A stretch of 43,161 nucleotides of DNA from a bacterium TMED88. Its GTDB lineage: Bacteria > Myxococcota_A > UBA9160 > UBA4427. The translations under genes and the position numbers were made by a program. The notes beneath the pieces were generated by a model. It made no database searches. It had not been told where the DNA came from and saw only the letters and a list, made by a program, of their open reading frames with translations. This document shows positions 34,017-42,334 of this stretch, one piece after another. Location: positions 1 to 43,161 of the forward strand of contig NHEP01000258.1 in NCBI GenBank assembly GCA_002171515.1. Reading direction: 5' to 3'. Within the stretch, counting starts at the first letter, position 1; every line of letters starts with the position of its first letter.

Positions 34017-34964
34017 TCAGTCCAGAAAGATGCAGGTGGGACATCCATCCCGAGCCAAGGCGGCCTCGGCGAGTCGCTGATCTTCTTCGGTTTGGTATTG
34101 CGGTGCGTTCAAGCGCGGCGTTCGATCGTCCTCGAAGGTTTCCTGTTGGTCAGCTTTCCCCGAACTCGCACGGGGACGCATCACCGAATCTTTCCATGCA
34201 TCGTCTTGGGACCAGGCATATCCGAGTTCGATCACGCCGCCGGGCGCCCGAATGGTTTCAAAACCCGCGAGCGCGTCCAGAAGAATTTGCCTCTGCAAAG
34301 CGCGGTCAAAGGCCGGACCCGCGGTATGCCCCAGCGGGTAGTCGAGAAACGCCGCGCGGGGGGGATTGACGGAACGCGTAATCGACAGGGCACTTGTCAA
34401 ACTCAGCGTAGGAACCCCAGCGGATTCAATGGCTCTTGCGATCAGTCCCACGGACTGATGACACACAGGTCAGACCGGCACCAGAAGGACCAAGTCAAGT
34501 TGGTCTTCCACCGCCCGTCGGGCGAATTCCGGCGCCAGCTTTTCACGCACTTTGCGGGCTGAGTAAATCCCACCCATAAACGTGTAGGCATTTTCGCTCA
34601 ACTCGCCGATCGCACCCTCTCGAACCAAGCCTCGCAGGGTATCGATCGGAAAAACAACATTGGGGTCGCGGCGAGCATCCGTAACGTCATAGGCAAAGTG
34701 CGCAATGCGAAGATCTTCTGTTTCGGTTTCCGTTGAAACCACCCGGTAGCTCACGTCGTCGGCAAAGTGAAAAGCCACTTGCCCCTTCACATAGATGCCC
34801 CCGGAAGCGATCAACCCTACGCGGCATTCAGATAGGGGCTTTTTCAGAAGAACGAATTCCGGAGGCGAGTCGCTCTCAACCCAGCGATAAACCGGATAGC
34901 CCAAGCCGCTGTACTGATCACGTGTGCGTTGAATGTAATCGATCGGCGGTCGCGTCTGCGCCAT
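34017..34964 (-). CDS. Selenoprotein of the glycine/sarcosine/betaine/D-proline reductase B family (in-frame UGA)
   Basis: Read as one 315-residue protein in which the UGA at 34470-34472 encodes selenocysteine 165. Both halves belong to one family. The first has LSECRVGLIASGGIYVKG, DPNVVFPIDTLRGLV and AVEDQLDLVLLVPV. After the UGA the same frame continues PVCHQSVGLIAR, IESAGVPTLSLTSALS, PPRAAFLDYPLGHTAGPA. The site reads V-P-V-U165-P-V-C168-H, a U-x-x-C redox motif at the family's Sec position. A SECIS-like hairpin follows (34441-34459). A GGAG stretch precedes the ATG at 34964. Near the C-terminus is CPTC (C308, C311). It is 61 bases downstream of the pqiB-like gene on the same strand. No grdA, grdC, prd or sel gene is in the window, so the substrate is unknown; a reductive C-N or C-S chemistry is only implied by the family. 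Confidence 0.88.
34441..34459 (-). promoter_or_regulatory. SECIS-like stem-loop after the selenocysteine UGA
   Basis: On the minus-strand mRNA an 8-bp perfect stem (AUCAGUCC paired with GGACUGAU) encloses the loop GUG. It begins 11 bases after the UGA and the loop is 19-21 bases after it. From memory, bacterial SECIS elements have an apical loop of 3-14 bases with a G in the first two positions, about 16-37 bases from the UGA; this one fits. It lies inside the coding sequence, as is normal in bacteria. Confidence 0.75.
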
Positions 34965-35025
34965 TGGCTATCTCCGTGGCAACGAGCTCAAAAAATAGAA
35001 CGTCTTTGAACCATCACATGGACTT

Positions 35026-36063
35026 TTAATCTATGCGCCGAGTGACATCTTCGTATAAACGCCGAAACCAGCCTGCTTGACCTTTGGGGGTCGATGGATC
35101 ACCCGCCTTCTCGCCGCGATGATGAAAGAGCTTGTCGTCTCCCTCTTCAATCACATCCACATCCCCTTCGTCAGATTCCCCCCCCGGTGACTCTCCGATC
35201 TTAATTTCTGGAGACCACTTGCCCCACTTGTCTTCGTAGTCGTCTTCCATCGCAAAGACAGAGCCACCCGCGGCGCGCTCGGCCGGCTTTGTCGGGGTCG
35301 CGAAAGACATGCCACCCGCGAGAGCCGCAGCGAAAGTCGGCGTTTCGACACTCAGGCCACGCCAGCCCAAGTGAAAGCGGACGCCGCTGGTGTTCCAGAA
35401 CACGGTATTGGTTCGGATGAGCTTGTCGTAAGGCCGGTTGATGTGGACCGCAATCCCGACCGAGCGGGCATTCGCATGCAAATGGTGGTTCAGAACGGTT
35501 CCGACTCGCTCCCCCCGGTAGTAGATCGGATCACCCGTTTCCAACCCCCCCAAATCATCCGCTTCGACGAGGTAGCGCGTTCCCGGGCGGACAGAAATCG
35601 GCGGAACGCGCAGGGCCTCAAATTCGGTGAGGCGCGGCTCCCCCAACGTTCCCGGGGAAAAACTCAAATAGCTGCCCGAAACGAGCGTCTCCAGCCCTGA
35701 GATCCCCGTCAGGGAAACGCGGGGCTTGGCAACCCAAAACCGAGCACTCTGGGTCAGATACGGCGCAAACACCGGATGTAGGCGAAGGGTGAGCCTGATG
35801 CGCGACAAGTCGTCGGTGAAATCGATCCCCTCGACGACGCCCATCTCCATATCGCGGTAACGAACCGTGGTGTCGTCCGCAGAAAGTCCACTGGCGTCAT
35901 CCACGAGGACAACGACCCTCGGACCCAGCTGCGAGAGGGTGTTCACGGCCAAACCAATCCCGAGCGCCAGAGCGACCACCGGAAAGAGCCACACCGCCGA
36001 CAAGCGGCCCCGGATTCGGCTCGTCCGGATTTTCGGTTCCAAGACTTCGTTTGACTCAGGCAT
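35026..36063 (-). CDS. pqiB: MCE/MlaD-domain protein, short PqiB-like
   Basis: Inner-membrane-anchored lipid-transport protein, 345 residues from the ATG at 36063, which overlaps the pqiA stop by 8 bases and has GGAGG upstream. One membrane helix (about 22-42, WLFPVVALALGIGLAV) is followed by two MCE domains, about 48-140 (VVLVDDASGLSADDTTVRYRDMEMGVV) and about 158-255 (RYLVEADDLGGLETGDPIYYRGERVG). Escherichia PqiB has three MCE domains and a long C-terminal coiled coil (about 546 residues). Here the third domain and coiled coil are missing, replaced by an acidic, low-complexity tail and a basic end. It cannot form the full-length PqiB needle on its own; no PqiC lipoprotein is adjacent. Confidence 0.87.
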   Translation of the reverse strand: MPESNEVLEPKIRTSRIRGRLSAVWLFPVVALALGIGLAVNTLSQLGPRVVVLVDDASGLSADDTTVRYRDMEMGVVEGIDFTDDLSRIRLTLRLHPVFAPYLTQSARFWVAKPRVSLTGISGLETLVSGSYLSFSPGTLGEPRLTEFEALRVPPISVRPGTRYLVEADDLGGLETGDPIYYRGERVGTVLNHHLHANARSVGIAVHINRPYDKLIRTNTVFWNTSGVRFHLGWRGLSVETPTFAAALAGGMSFATPTKPAERAAGGSVFAMEDDYEDKWGKWSPEIKIGESPGGESDEGDVDVIEEGDDKLFHHRGEKAGDPSTPKGQAGWFRRLYEDVTRRID

Positions 36064-37285
36064 CTTGTTCCTCCACCGCATCCCACAGCACACGAGGATC
36101 GAAGGCGCGAGCTGCATAGAGGGTCAACACAACGACCGCCGCAAAGCAGACCGCTCCGGCGCCAGGCAAAATCGTAGCGATGGCACCCAACTGAACCAAA
36201 CCAACCAAAACAGCGGTCATGAAGACATCGATCATGGACCAACGGCCAACCTGCTCAATCACCCGATACAGGCGGGTGTGCAAAACAAGTCGTTCCGGAT
36301 CCGGATGACGGACCGTCCAGGCCAGATAGAGAAGACCGAGAATTTTCAACCCCGGCACCAAAAAGCTTGCAAAAAAGACCAGCGCAGCGATCTCCCACAG
36401 ACCCCCGGCGATCAAGGCCTGCACCCCCTGCAAAATCGTATCGGTCTCTGAGCGCCCGAGTAATTCTACTTTCATCACCGGAAGCAGGTTGGCAGGGATA
36501 TAAAGAATGGCTGCCGCCAGCAGCAGCGAGAGCGCCCTCTGCACCGAATACGGCTTACGCTCGTGCAATGGCTCGCCACAGCGCGGACAGGCCAAACCTC
36601 CTGATTGATCCGGGGGGGGCGAACTTTGCAGATCACAGACGGAGCATGCCAGTAAATGCAAAGGCCCTCGCCCTTCGCCATCCCGCCGCGAAGCCGACGA
36701 AAGGTCCACCTGCTTCCAGACAGCCTTCGGGTCGAGCGTTTCCCAAGATCCCAACATGAGAAGCGAAGAGACAACAAACGCATAGAAACCGATCCCAAGC
36801 CCAATCGAGGCCAGATCGCCCAGCTTGACAACCGCCACCAGCACGCCCAACAGAAAGACCTCGAGCATGGCCCAGGACCGGAGCTTTCGAAGCCATCGAT
36901 AGAGTCCCCCCAAGTAGGCAGGGCGATATTCAAAGCCCAGCGAACCGGATACGACGAGGACACCGCTCACCAGAAAGAGCGGCACCAAGATCACGGTGCC
37001 TCCGACCAAAAAAGCGAGGGGCTCGTATCCCGCTTCCCAAAGCATTTCAATCCCGCTCCACAGATAAGCCGTCGTTTGCCGGCCATGAAATGCGAAATGG
37101 AGGAAAGGCTCGACATTGGCGACGACAAGGAGCGCGAGGGCCGCCAGCGACAACGCGGCTGAAGTCTGATAACCCGGAGGGTAATAGCGGGCGAGCCGAG
37201 CATCGCAGCGTCTACAGAAAGCCGACTGGCCGATCGCTAAGACGGGCTGCTCTTGATTGAGCCCGCAATCGGCACACTCAATCAC
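36056..37285 (-). CDS. pqiA: PqiA-family integral membrane protein with two zinc-ribbon/PqiA units
   Basis: 409-residue duplicated PqiA protein. It begins with a GTG at 37285 and a zinc-ribbon C4-x2-C7...C24-x2-C27, then four membrane segments. A second ribbon (CSVCDLQSS ... CPRCGEPL, about 214-240) precedes another set of helices containing AAAILYIPANLLPVMKVELLG and LVPGLKILGLLYL. This is the membrane partner of the PqiB MCE protein in envelope lipid transport and stress resistance. Its start overlaps the ndh stop in a GTGA tetrad and its end overlaps the pqiB-like start, so ndh, pqiA and pqiB are coupled. Confidence 0.92.
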   Translation of the reverse strand: MIECADCGLNQEQPVLAIGQSAFCRRCDARLARYYPPGYQTSAALSLAALALLVVANVEPFLHFAFHGRQTTAYLWSGIEMLWEAGYEPLAFLVGGTVILVPLFLVSGVLVVSGSLGFEYRPAYLGGLYRWLRKLRSWAMLEVFLLGVLVAVVKLGDLASIGLGIGFYAFVVSSLLMLGSWETLDPKAVWKQVDLSSASRRDGEGRGPLHLLACSVCDLQSSPPPDQSGGLACPRCGEPLHERKPYSVQRALSLLLAAAILYIPANLLPVMKVELLGRSETDTILQGVQALIAGGLWEIAALVFFASFLVPGLKILGLLYLAWTVRHPDPERLVLHTRLYRVIEQVGRWSMIDVFMTAVLVGLVQLGAIATILPGAGAVCFAAVVVLTLYAARAFDPRVLWDAVEEQDA

Positions 37286-38586
37286 GGATGCGGCTTCTCT
37301 TCAGCCGGAGGACGGGCTGGCTGAAGCGATCCTCGCGGCGTCCGCATGGTGCTGATTTCGACCACGTCGCGCCGGAAAAAGAGGCCGGATATCCAATCTC
37401 CAGCGATTTGAACTTTCCTCGAAAAGCTCGGCATCTTGGACCAGTAAATCCCCCGCCAGAACAGGTAGGCGACCCAGCCCGTCACCCGAAAACCGTACGG
37501 GCTCCCAACCGCTTTCCCATGGCCCAGCGCGGCAAACATCCCACGGGTTTTATAACTGAAGGGTTGAGCCTCTTTTCCGCGACTCTCCGCGATGAGATTT
37601 TTCGCAAGCCGCTTGCTTTGCTGGACCGCAAACTGGGCCAACGTCGGCGAGATGCTGTCATCGCTCGCATTCGGAACCGCGGCACAGTCTCCGATGGCGT
37701 ACACGTTTTCCTGTCCCGAAACGCGCATTTCCCCGTCCACAACAAGGCGGCCCCGTTCAGATTTCAAGGGCGTATTGGCCAGAAGCCCCTGGGGCTCATT
37801 GCCCACCGAAGCGATGACTGTCCGCGCCTTGAGTTCCTCGCCATCCGCAAAGACCACTCCCTGTGAGGAGACGCTCTGCACTTGCACGCCGACGCGAATG
37901 GTCACACCGGCCTTTTCGAGTTGGCGATGAGCGTACGCGGCAAGCCGCTCGGCGAGCGGGCCCAGAATTCGGGGGGCTCCCTCAAGGATAGTGACCTGGA
38001 TGTCTTCAGCTTCGAAACGCGAGTACAAACGGGCACTCTCGGACACCATATCCCTCAGCGCCCCGGCGACCTCCACTCCGGTGAATCCGCCGCCGACCAC
38101 CGCAAACGAAAGCAGTCCGGCCCGGCGCTCCGCATCGGGCTCAGCTTCCGCCCGCTCAAGCTGCTGAACAACGTGATTCCGCAACGCGAAGGAATCGCCC
38201 AGCGTCTTCAGCGGCCACCCAAACTCGTCCATACCCGGAACGATGTCGAGCTTAACCGCCAGCCCACAGCACAGCACGAGTTGATCATATTGGTCCTTCA
38301 GCACCTCGCCCAGCGGTCCCACGTATTCAATTTCGTTCGCCTCGAGGTCGAACTTTCTAACTTCTGCTGTTCGACATGTGACTCCCGCCGCCATCTCGCG
38401 AATGGGCCACACAACATGCAAGGGGTTGATCGCCCCGCCCACGACTTCGGGTAGAAGGGGCGTGAACACCAAATGATTTTCCGCGCTGTAGATGCAGATC
38501 TCCCAGTCTCGGGACAGACCCTTTTGAAGTCGACGCGCTAAATCCGATCCAGCAAAGCCTCCACCAACAATCAAGATTCTGGGCAT
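37282..38586 (-). CDS. ndh: Type II NADH dehydrogenase (NDH-2)
   Basis: 434-residue single-subunit FAD enzyme moving electrons from NADH to membrane quinone without pumping protons. The first Rossmann motif is ILIVGGGFAGSDLARRL (4-20), followed by the quinone-loop region HLVFTPLLPEVVGGAINP. The second is FAVVGGGFTGVEVAGAL, then YAIGDCAAVPNAS and GMFAALGHGKAVG. The C-terminal membrane-associating segment is VAYLFWRGIYWSKMPSFSRK. The ATG at 38586 follows GAGAGGAAG. It is the first gene of the ndh-pqiA-pqiB-selenoprotein row, divergent from the SDR gene with 111 bases between starts. NDH-2 next to PqiAB is not a pairing I know as standard; a redox-stress theme is possible. Confidence 0.92.
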   Translation of the reverse strand: MPRILIVGGGFAGSDLARRLQKGLSRDWEICIYSAENHLVFTPLLPEVVGGAINPLHVVWPIREMAAGVTCRTAEVRKFDLEANEIEYVGPLGEVLKDQYDQLVLCCGLAVKLDIVPGMDEFGWPLKTLGDSFALRNHVVQQLERAEAEPDAERRAGLLSFAVVGGGFTGVEVAGALRDMVSESARLYSRFEAEDIQVTILEGAPRILGPLAERLAAYAHRQLEKAGVTIRVGVQVQSVSSQGVVFADGEELKARTVIASVGNEPQGLLANTPLKSERGRLVVDGEMRVSGQENVYAIGDCAAVPNASDDSISPTLAQFAVQQSKRLAKNLIAESRGKEAQPFSYKTRGMFAALGHGKAVGSPYGFRVTGWVAYLFWRGIYWSKMPSFSRKVQIAGDWISGLFFRRDVVEISTMRTPRGSLQPARPPAEEKPHP

Positions 38587-38697
38587 AGTCTGCTTCCTCT
38601 CCAGCGATTGGACTCCGATTTTACTCTATGTCGCGGGGTCCGGGCGACCTATCTTGGCCGCGTTACCATTGTGAAAACGTCAGAAGGAGAGTGCGCG

Positions 38698-39678
38698 ATG
38701 GATCAATTTGAGGGGAAAATCGCCGTCATCACCGGTGGCGGCACCGGCATGGGTCGAGAACTCTGCGTTCAGCTCGCACGAGAGGGAGCCCACATCGCGA
38801 TGTGCGACGTCTTGGACGAAAACATGCAGCAAACCAAGAATCTCTGCGAGGCCGTCGCTCCCTCCGGCACCCGAATCAGCACGCACATTGCAGACGTGTC
38901 CATCCGATCGGATGTTGTCGCGTTCCGAGATGCTGTCCGCGAGGCACACGAATCAAGCCATATCAATCTGCTCTTTAACAATGCCGGCATCGGAGGCGGG
39001 GGGAGCTTTGTCGATGGCGATATCGAGGAGTGGGAAAAAACATTCGAGGTGTGTTGGAACGGCGTTTACTTATGCTGCCGAGCCTTCATGCCGCTCCTTC
39101 TTGCCAGCCAAGAAGGTCACGTCATCAACACCAGCTCCGTCAATGGCTTGTGGGCTTCGATCGGGCCGGCCACAGCCCACACCGCTTACAGCTCGGCGAA
39201 ATTCGCCGTAAGGGGATTCACCGAGGCGTTGATCAACGATTTCAAGCTCAATGCACCGCACCTTCGGGCCTCCATCGTCATGCCGGGACACATCGGGACC
39301 TCGATCGTGATCAACTCTGGAAAAATTTTAGGCCGGGATCCAAAGGAACTCCCCGAGGAAGCGCTCGACGAAATTCGAGAACAAGCTGCCGAGATGGGCT
39401 TTCCCGTTGAAAACCTGAGCAACGAACAAATCCGACAATTCATGATGCAGCAGGGCGAAATGTTTCGCGATGCGGCCCCCATGAACGCCGAAACTGCGGC
39501 GACGATCATCTTGGACGGCGTTCGCGCAAACCGTTGGAGAATTCTCGTTGGCGAGGATGCATCGGTTCTGGATGAGATGATTCGGGCCCGGCCGGAAGAA
39601 GCCTATGAAGAGGGCTTCTACGAGGAACTGCTGAAGCGAACAGGCTGGGCCTTAGGCGAGATGGGCCGAACAAGTTAG
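38698..39678 (+). CDS. SDR-family NAD(P)-dependent oxidoreductase
   Basis: 326-residue short-chain dehydrogenase/reductase. It has cofactor motif TGGGTGMG (12-19), NNAG (94-97), catalytic S146/S147, Y164-x3-K168 (AYSSAKFAV) and VMPGHIGTSIV. It is longer than the classical 250 residues; the extra C-terminal 60 residues (with RILVGEDASVLDEMIRARP) are typical of a subgroup found in lipid and steroid clusters. The ATG at 38698 has GGAG about 8 bases upstream and matches the family start; an extension to 38608 has no support. It oxidises an alcohol or reduces a ketone on an unknown carbon skeleton. It is transcribed away from ndh. Confidence 0.94.
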   Translation: MDQFEGKIAVITGGGTGMGRELCVQLAREGAHIAMCDVLDENMQQTKNLCEAVAPSGTRISTHIADVSIRSDVVAFRDAVREAHESSHINLLFNNAGIGGGGSFVDGDIEEWEKTFEVCWNGVYLCCRAFMPLLLASQEGHVINTSSVNGLWASIGPATAHTAYSSAKFAVRGFTEALINDFKLNAPHLRASIVMPGHIGTSIVINSGKILGRDPKELPEEALDEIREQAAEMGFPVENLSNEQIRQFMMQQGEMFRDAAPMNAETAATIILDGVRANRWRILVGEDASVLDEMIRARPEEAYEEGFYEELLKRTGWALGEMGRTS

Positions 39679-39723
39679 GACCTGAGGCAAGTGCGCAGAC
39701 GGGCACGATGACCACTCTGCGGC

Positions 39724-41115
39724 TCAATGAACCACTGTCTGCCATGGAAGGCCTGGCCCATCGGGTTTCTCAAAGACCGGGCCGATCGTAAAGGTCACGG
39801 CCACACCCACGATCCAAAAAAGGAGTAGGCCGGAGACCAGCCAGGCTTGGGCGCGCCCTTGCCGCACCCAATTCATCAGGCATTCGCTGGTGTAGAAGGC
39901 AAACGGGACAGATAGCCCAAGGAGGTAACTGCCCTTGACGGTCGCATACCAAGGGTTGTTCCAAGTAAAAAGAACGTAACCCATAAGCAGGAATAGCGTG
40001 GTCAACAAAAGAATCGTGTCCCATCCGCCCGGCTCGCTGAGCGCCCGTCGCAGGCCTCGCAGCATTCCGACTCCAAAAGCCAGCGTCGGCAACAGCCCCA
40101 AAAGGGTCAACGCTGTACCGACTCGAGTGATGGTGAGCGACTGCGCCAAAAAATGCCGATGCCCGTCAAAGTAAATGGTGTCGTAGGTCCCCCCCCAAAC
40201 CGAATGCAGGAGATCGGGGTTGAGAAGTTGAGGGTCCCGAAAAGTCGCTAGGGGAAGACGAAGATAATCGAGCCACACTCGATGGCCGGGCGGCATCTCG
40301 AAAATTTTTTGATGCACGGCGAGGTCTTGAGGATAAAGGTAACCGTAGGTCCAGAAAGTGTAGATGTAATACCACCCCCCAACCGCTAGGGCGGTGACGA
40401 GCAGGACACCGCAGGATTTGATAGCCGAAGTCCAGTGCCCGGCGGACACCGCCTGGATGAACCAAGCGCAGACAATGGCGATCACGACCAACACCGCGGT
40501 CATCTTTGTCAGCAAGGCCAGGCCGAGAAGAACACCCACCGCAAAACCTTGACCCACTTGGGGAAAGGACGGCTCCTCGGAACTCACCCCGACGGCGCGG
40601 GGCAAGGCACACCACAACGCCAATGAGATCCAGGCGGTGGCGAGCAGCTCCTCTCCAATCATGGGCGCCATATAGACATGAACCGGGAGGAAGAGGAGTA
40701 AAGCCGAGGCCATCACGGCCCTAGACGTATCGCCCGGCGCCAGCTGACCGATGCAGCGGAAGGCAACGAACGCCGGCACAAGCCCCACCAGAGAAATCAG
40801 CAGGGGAAGAATCAGCAGGAAGTCGCCCTGCCCGCCCACTTCGACTAGGCCATGCCAGAGGCCCGCCGCAAGGTAGTAAAACAAAGGAGGATGGGCGGTG
40901 GCCCACGCGGCGTCGGGGCTGGGCAGGAGCCAAGAGCGCGTCAACAGTTCGATGTATTGAACGTTTTCGACCGCATCAAAGCCGTTGCCGGTTCGGTAGC
41001 GGATCGCATTGTTGATCCGCATCAAGATCGCAACGGAGAACAGTCCCCCCCCCCACCACAGGGCCCATCGCTGGAGGGGCTGAGCCGCATCACGCGATTT
41101 TGAAATCGTCGACAC
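39724..41115 (-). CDS. GT-C glycosyltransferase (GT39/ArnT-like) membrane protein
   Basis: 463-residue polytopic protein with about eleven hydrophobic segments. The first loop holds GFDAVENVQYIELL, the acidic-residue motif of dolichyl- or undecaprenyl-phosphate-sugar-dependent GT-C enzymes, followed by AHPPLFYYLAAGLWHG, the classic H-P-P-L-x-Y motif. It should transfer a sugar from a lipid-phosphate carrier to an envelope acceptor on the periplasmic side. The start is a GTG at 41115 with only a weak site. It lies 17 bases after the small lipoprotein stop, downstream of DedA, in a minus-strand row. The 45-base gap to the convergent SDR is featureless. Confidence 0.85.
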   Translation of the reverse strand: MSTISKSRDAAQPLQRWALWWGGGLFSVAILMRINNAIRYRTGNGFDAVENVQYIELLTRSWLLPSPDAAWATAHPPLFYYLAAGLWHGLVEVGGQGDFLLILPLLISLVGLVPAFVAFRCIGQLAPGDTSRAVMASALLLFLPVHVYMAPMIGEELLATAWISLALWCALPRAVGVSSEEPSFPQVGQGFAVGVLLGLALLTKMTAVLVVIAIVCAWFIQAVSAGHWTSAIKSCGVLLVTALAVGGWYYIYTFWTYGYLYPQDLAVHQKIFEMPPGHRVWLDYLRLPLATFRDPQLLNPDLLHSVWGGTYDTIYFDGHRHFLAQSLTITRVGTALTLLGLLPTLAFGVGMLRGLRRALSEPGGWDTILLLTTLFLLMGYVLFTWNNPWYATVKGSYLLGLSVPFAFYTSECLMNWVRQGRAQAWLVSGLLLFWIVGVAVTFTIGPVFEKPDGPGLPWQTVVH

Positions 41116-41132
41116 GGATTCCCGCGGCGGCC

Positions 41133-41405
41133 CTAGTAGCCCCCGCCGGCTTTCTCGCGGCCTTCTTCGAGGACGCCCTCGTAGGCATTCCCCGCGGACT
41201 CAACGACTCCATCGCCCTGGGCGCGATCTTCGTCCCAGGTTTCTTTCATAATGCGACCCGACTCTTCCACGTTGCCCTCTACGGTCTTCGCTCCGGCTTG
41301 AATGCTCTGTTCTTCGCTAGAGCAGGCCGAGACGCTCGCCAAAGCGAGGGTCGCGCAGACTACGGTCGAAAAGCGGGCCAGCCATCGAAAATTTCGGGGT
41401 CGCAT
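41133..41405 (-). CDS. Small entericidin-like lipoprotein
   Basis: 90-residue predicted lipoprotein with RFSTVVCATLALASVSAC as signal peptide and lipobox V-S-A-C28. The mature 63 residues are acidic and helical, with repeated Glu/Gly/Ala (GAKTVEGNVEESGRIMKETW, GVVESAGNAYEGVLEEGRE). This resembles YqhD-, entericidin- or LEA-like small periplasmic lipoproteins, but no specific family can be fixed. A GGAGG five bases before the ATG supports it as real. It lies between the DedA gene (82 bases upstream) and the GT-C gene. Confidence 0.75.
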   Translation of the reverse strand: MRPRNFRWLARFSTVVCATLALASVSACSSEEQSIQAGAKTVEGNVEESGRIMKETWDEDRAQGDGVVESAGNAYEGVLEEGREKAGGGY

Positions 41406-41487
41406 CTAGTCCTCCAAGGTGGACGAGGAGCATAGGCCAATTCCGAGCGATCGTGGACGCCTGAGAACCCAGAAAACAGGATCCAGG

Positions 41488-42063
41488 TCAGGGATCGACT
41501 GGACTCGAAGTCGAGGAATCTTCTCGGAGGCGACGAACCCCCCAGACTGTGATCGCCCCCAACACGACGATCCCCAGAATGACCATTTCGTACCGGGCCG
41601 CCTCACCCAGAATTTCCCGGGCCATGCGGCCCAGAAACCACGAGACGGAAACCACCACACTGAGCCAAACCGATATCGCCAGCATATCGAGCACCAAGAA
41701 TCGAACGGCCGACATCCCGCCCATGGCCCACAAGATGGGAACCACCGTTCTGAGACCGTAGGTCATGCGGAAGACCAGACCGAGCCAGCGAGAATGACGA
41801 TGGGACAGATCTTGGGCTCGTTCTACCTGACGAGAAATCCGTGGCCAATGAGCGATGACCCACTCTCCGCGCCACCGGCCCACATGGAACACAAGCTGGT
41901 CGCCGATGAGGGCCCCACAGAATGCCAATCCAACGACCCACTGAACATCGAGATAGCCGCGATGCGCAGCGAGCGTCGCGAGGATGACGATCGTCTCACC
42001 CTCGAGCATCGTCCCCAGCCCCACCGCCCAGTAGCCATAGGTTTCGATCAGCTGTTCGACCAA
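41488..42063 (-). CDS. DedA/VTT-family membrane protein
   Basis: 191-residue membrane protein of the DedA (SNARE-associated) family: an N-terminal YGYWAVGLGTMLEGETIVILA segment with the E-x3-P/I-like acidic position, GALIGDQLVFHVGRWRGEWVI, FRMTYGLRTVVPILWAMGG with the conserved Arg and Gly-rich turn, and two C-terminal helices. DedA proteins flip phospholipid or undecaprenyl phosphate and respond to membrane stress. The start is a TTG at 42063 with GGAG 8 bases upstream; no ATG fits. The 271 bases to the divergent glutamate-synthase-like gene contain no other open frame I trust. Confidence 0.9.
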   Translation of the reverse strand: MVEQLIETYGYWAVGLGTMLEGETIVILATLAAHRGYLDVQWVVGLAFCGALIGDQLVFHVGRWRGEWVIAHWPRISRQVERAQDLSHRHSRWLGLVFRMTYGLRTVVPILWAMGGMSAVRFLVLDMLAISVWLSVVVSVSWFLGRMAREILGEAARYEMVILGIVVLGAITVWGVRRLREDSSTSSPVDP

Positions 42064-42334
42064 CAGTGAGCTCCATCATCTGTTCCCGACCGAGGTCGAG
42101 TTTGGGGAGGACCGAAGTCGGAATAGACCGAAACCGAGGCCGGCGCCACCTTTCGCCCGTGATTCGCTTCAGGCGCGATACTCGCCGGGCAGAGAAGCCC
42201 CCCCAGGAGCGGGTTGACCCCGAGAGGGCGGTCTGACAAAGGATTCCGTCCTTCTCTAGACTGGGACGAGTTCGTCCACACTTGAAACCGCGCGGGTCGT
42301 CCCCCTCGATGACTCGATGCTGAGGTCAGCGGCC

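Noticed and set aside
34017..34466. Separate short protein starting at GTG 34466, with 34470-34964 as an independent gene
   Set aside because: Same frame, one UGA apart, both halves of one known family, with a hairpin after the UGA; better read as one selenoprotein than as two genes or a nonsense pseudogene.
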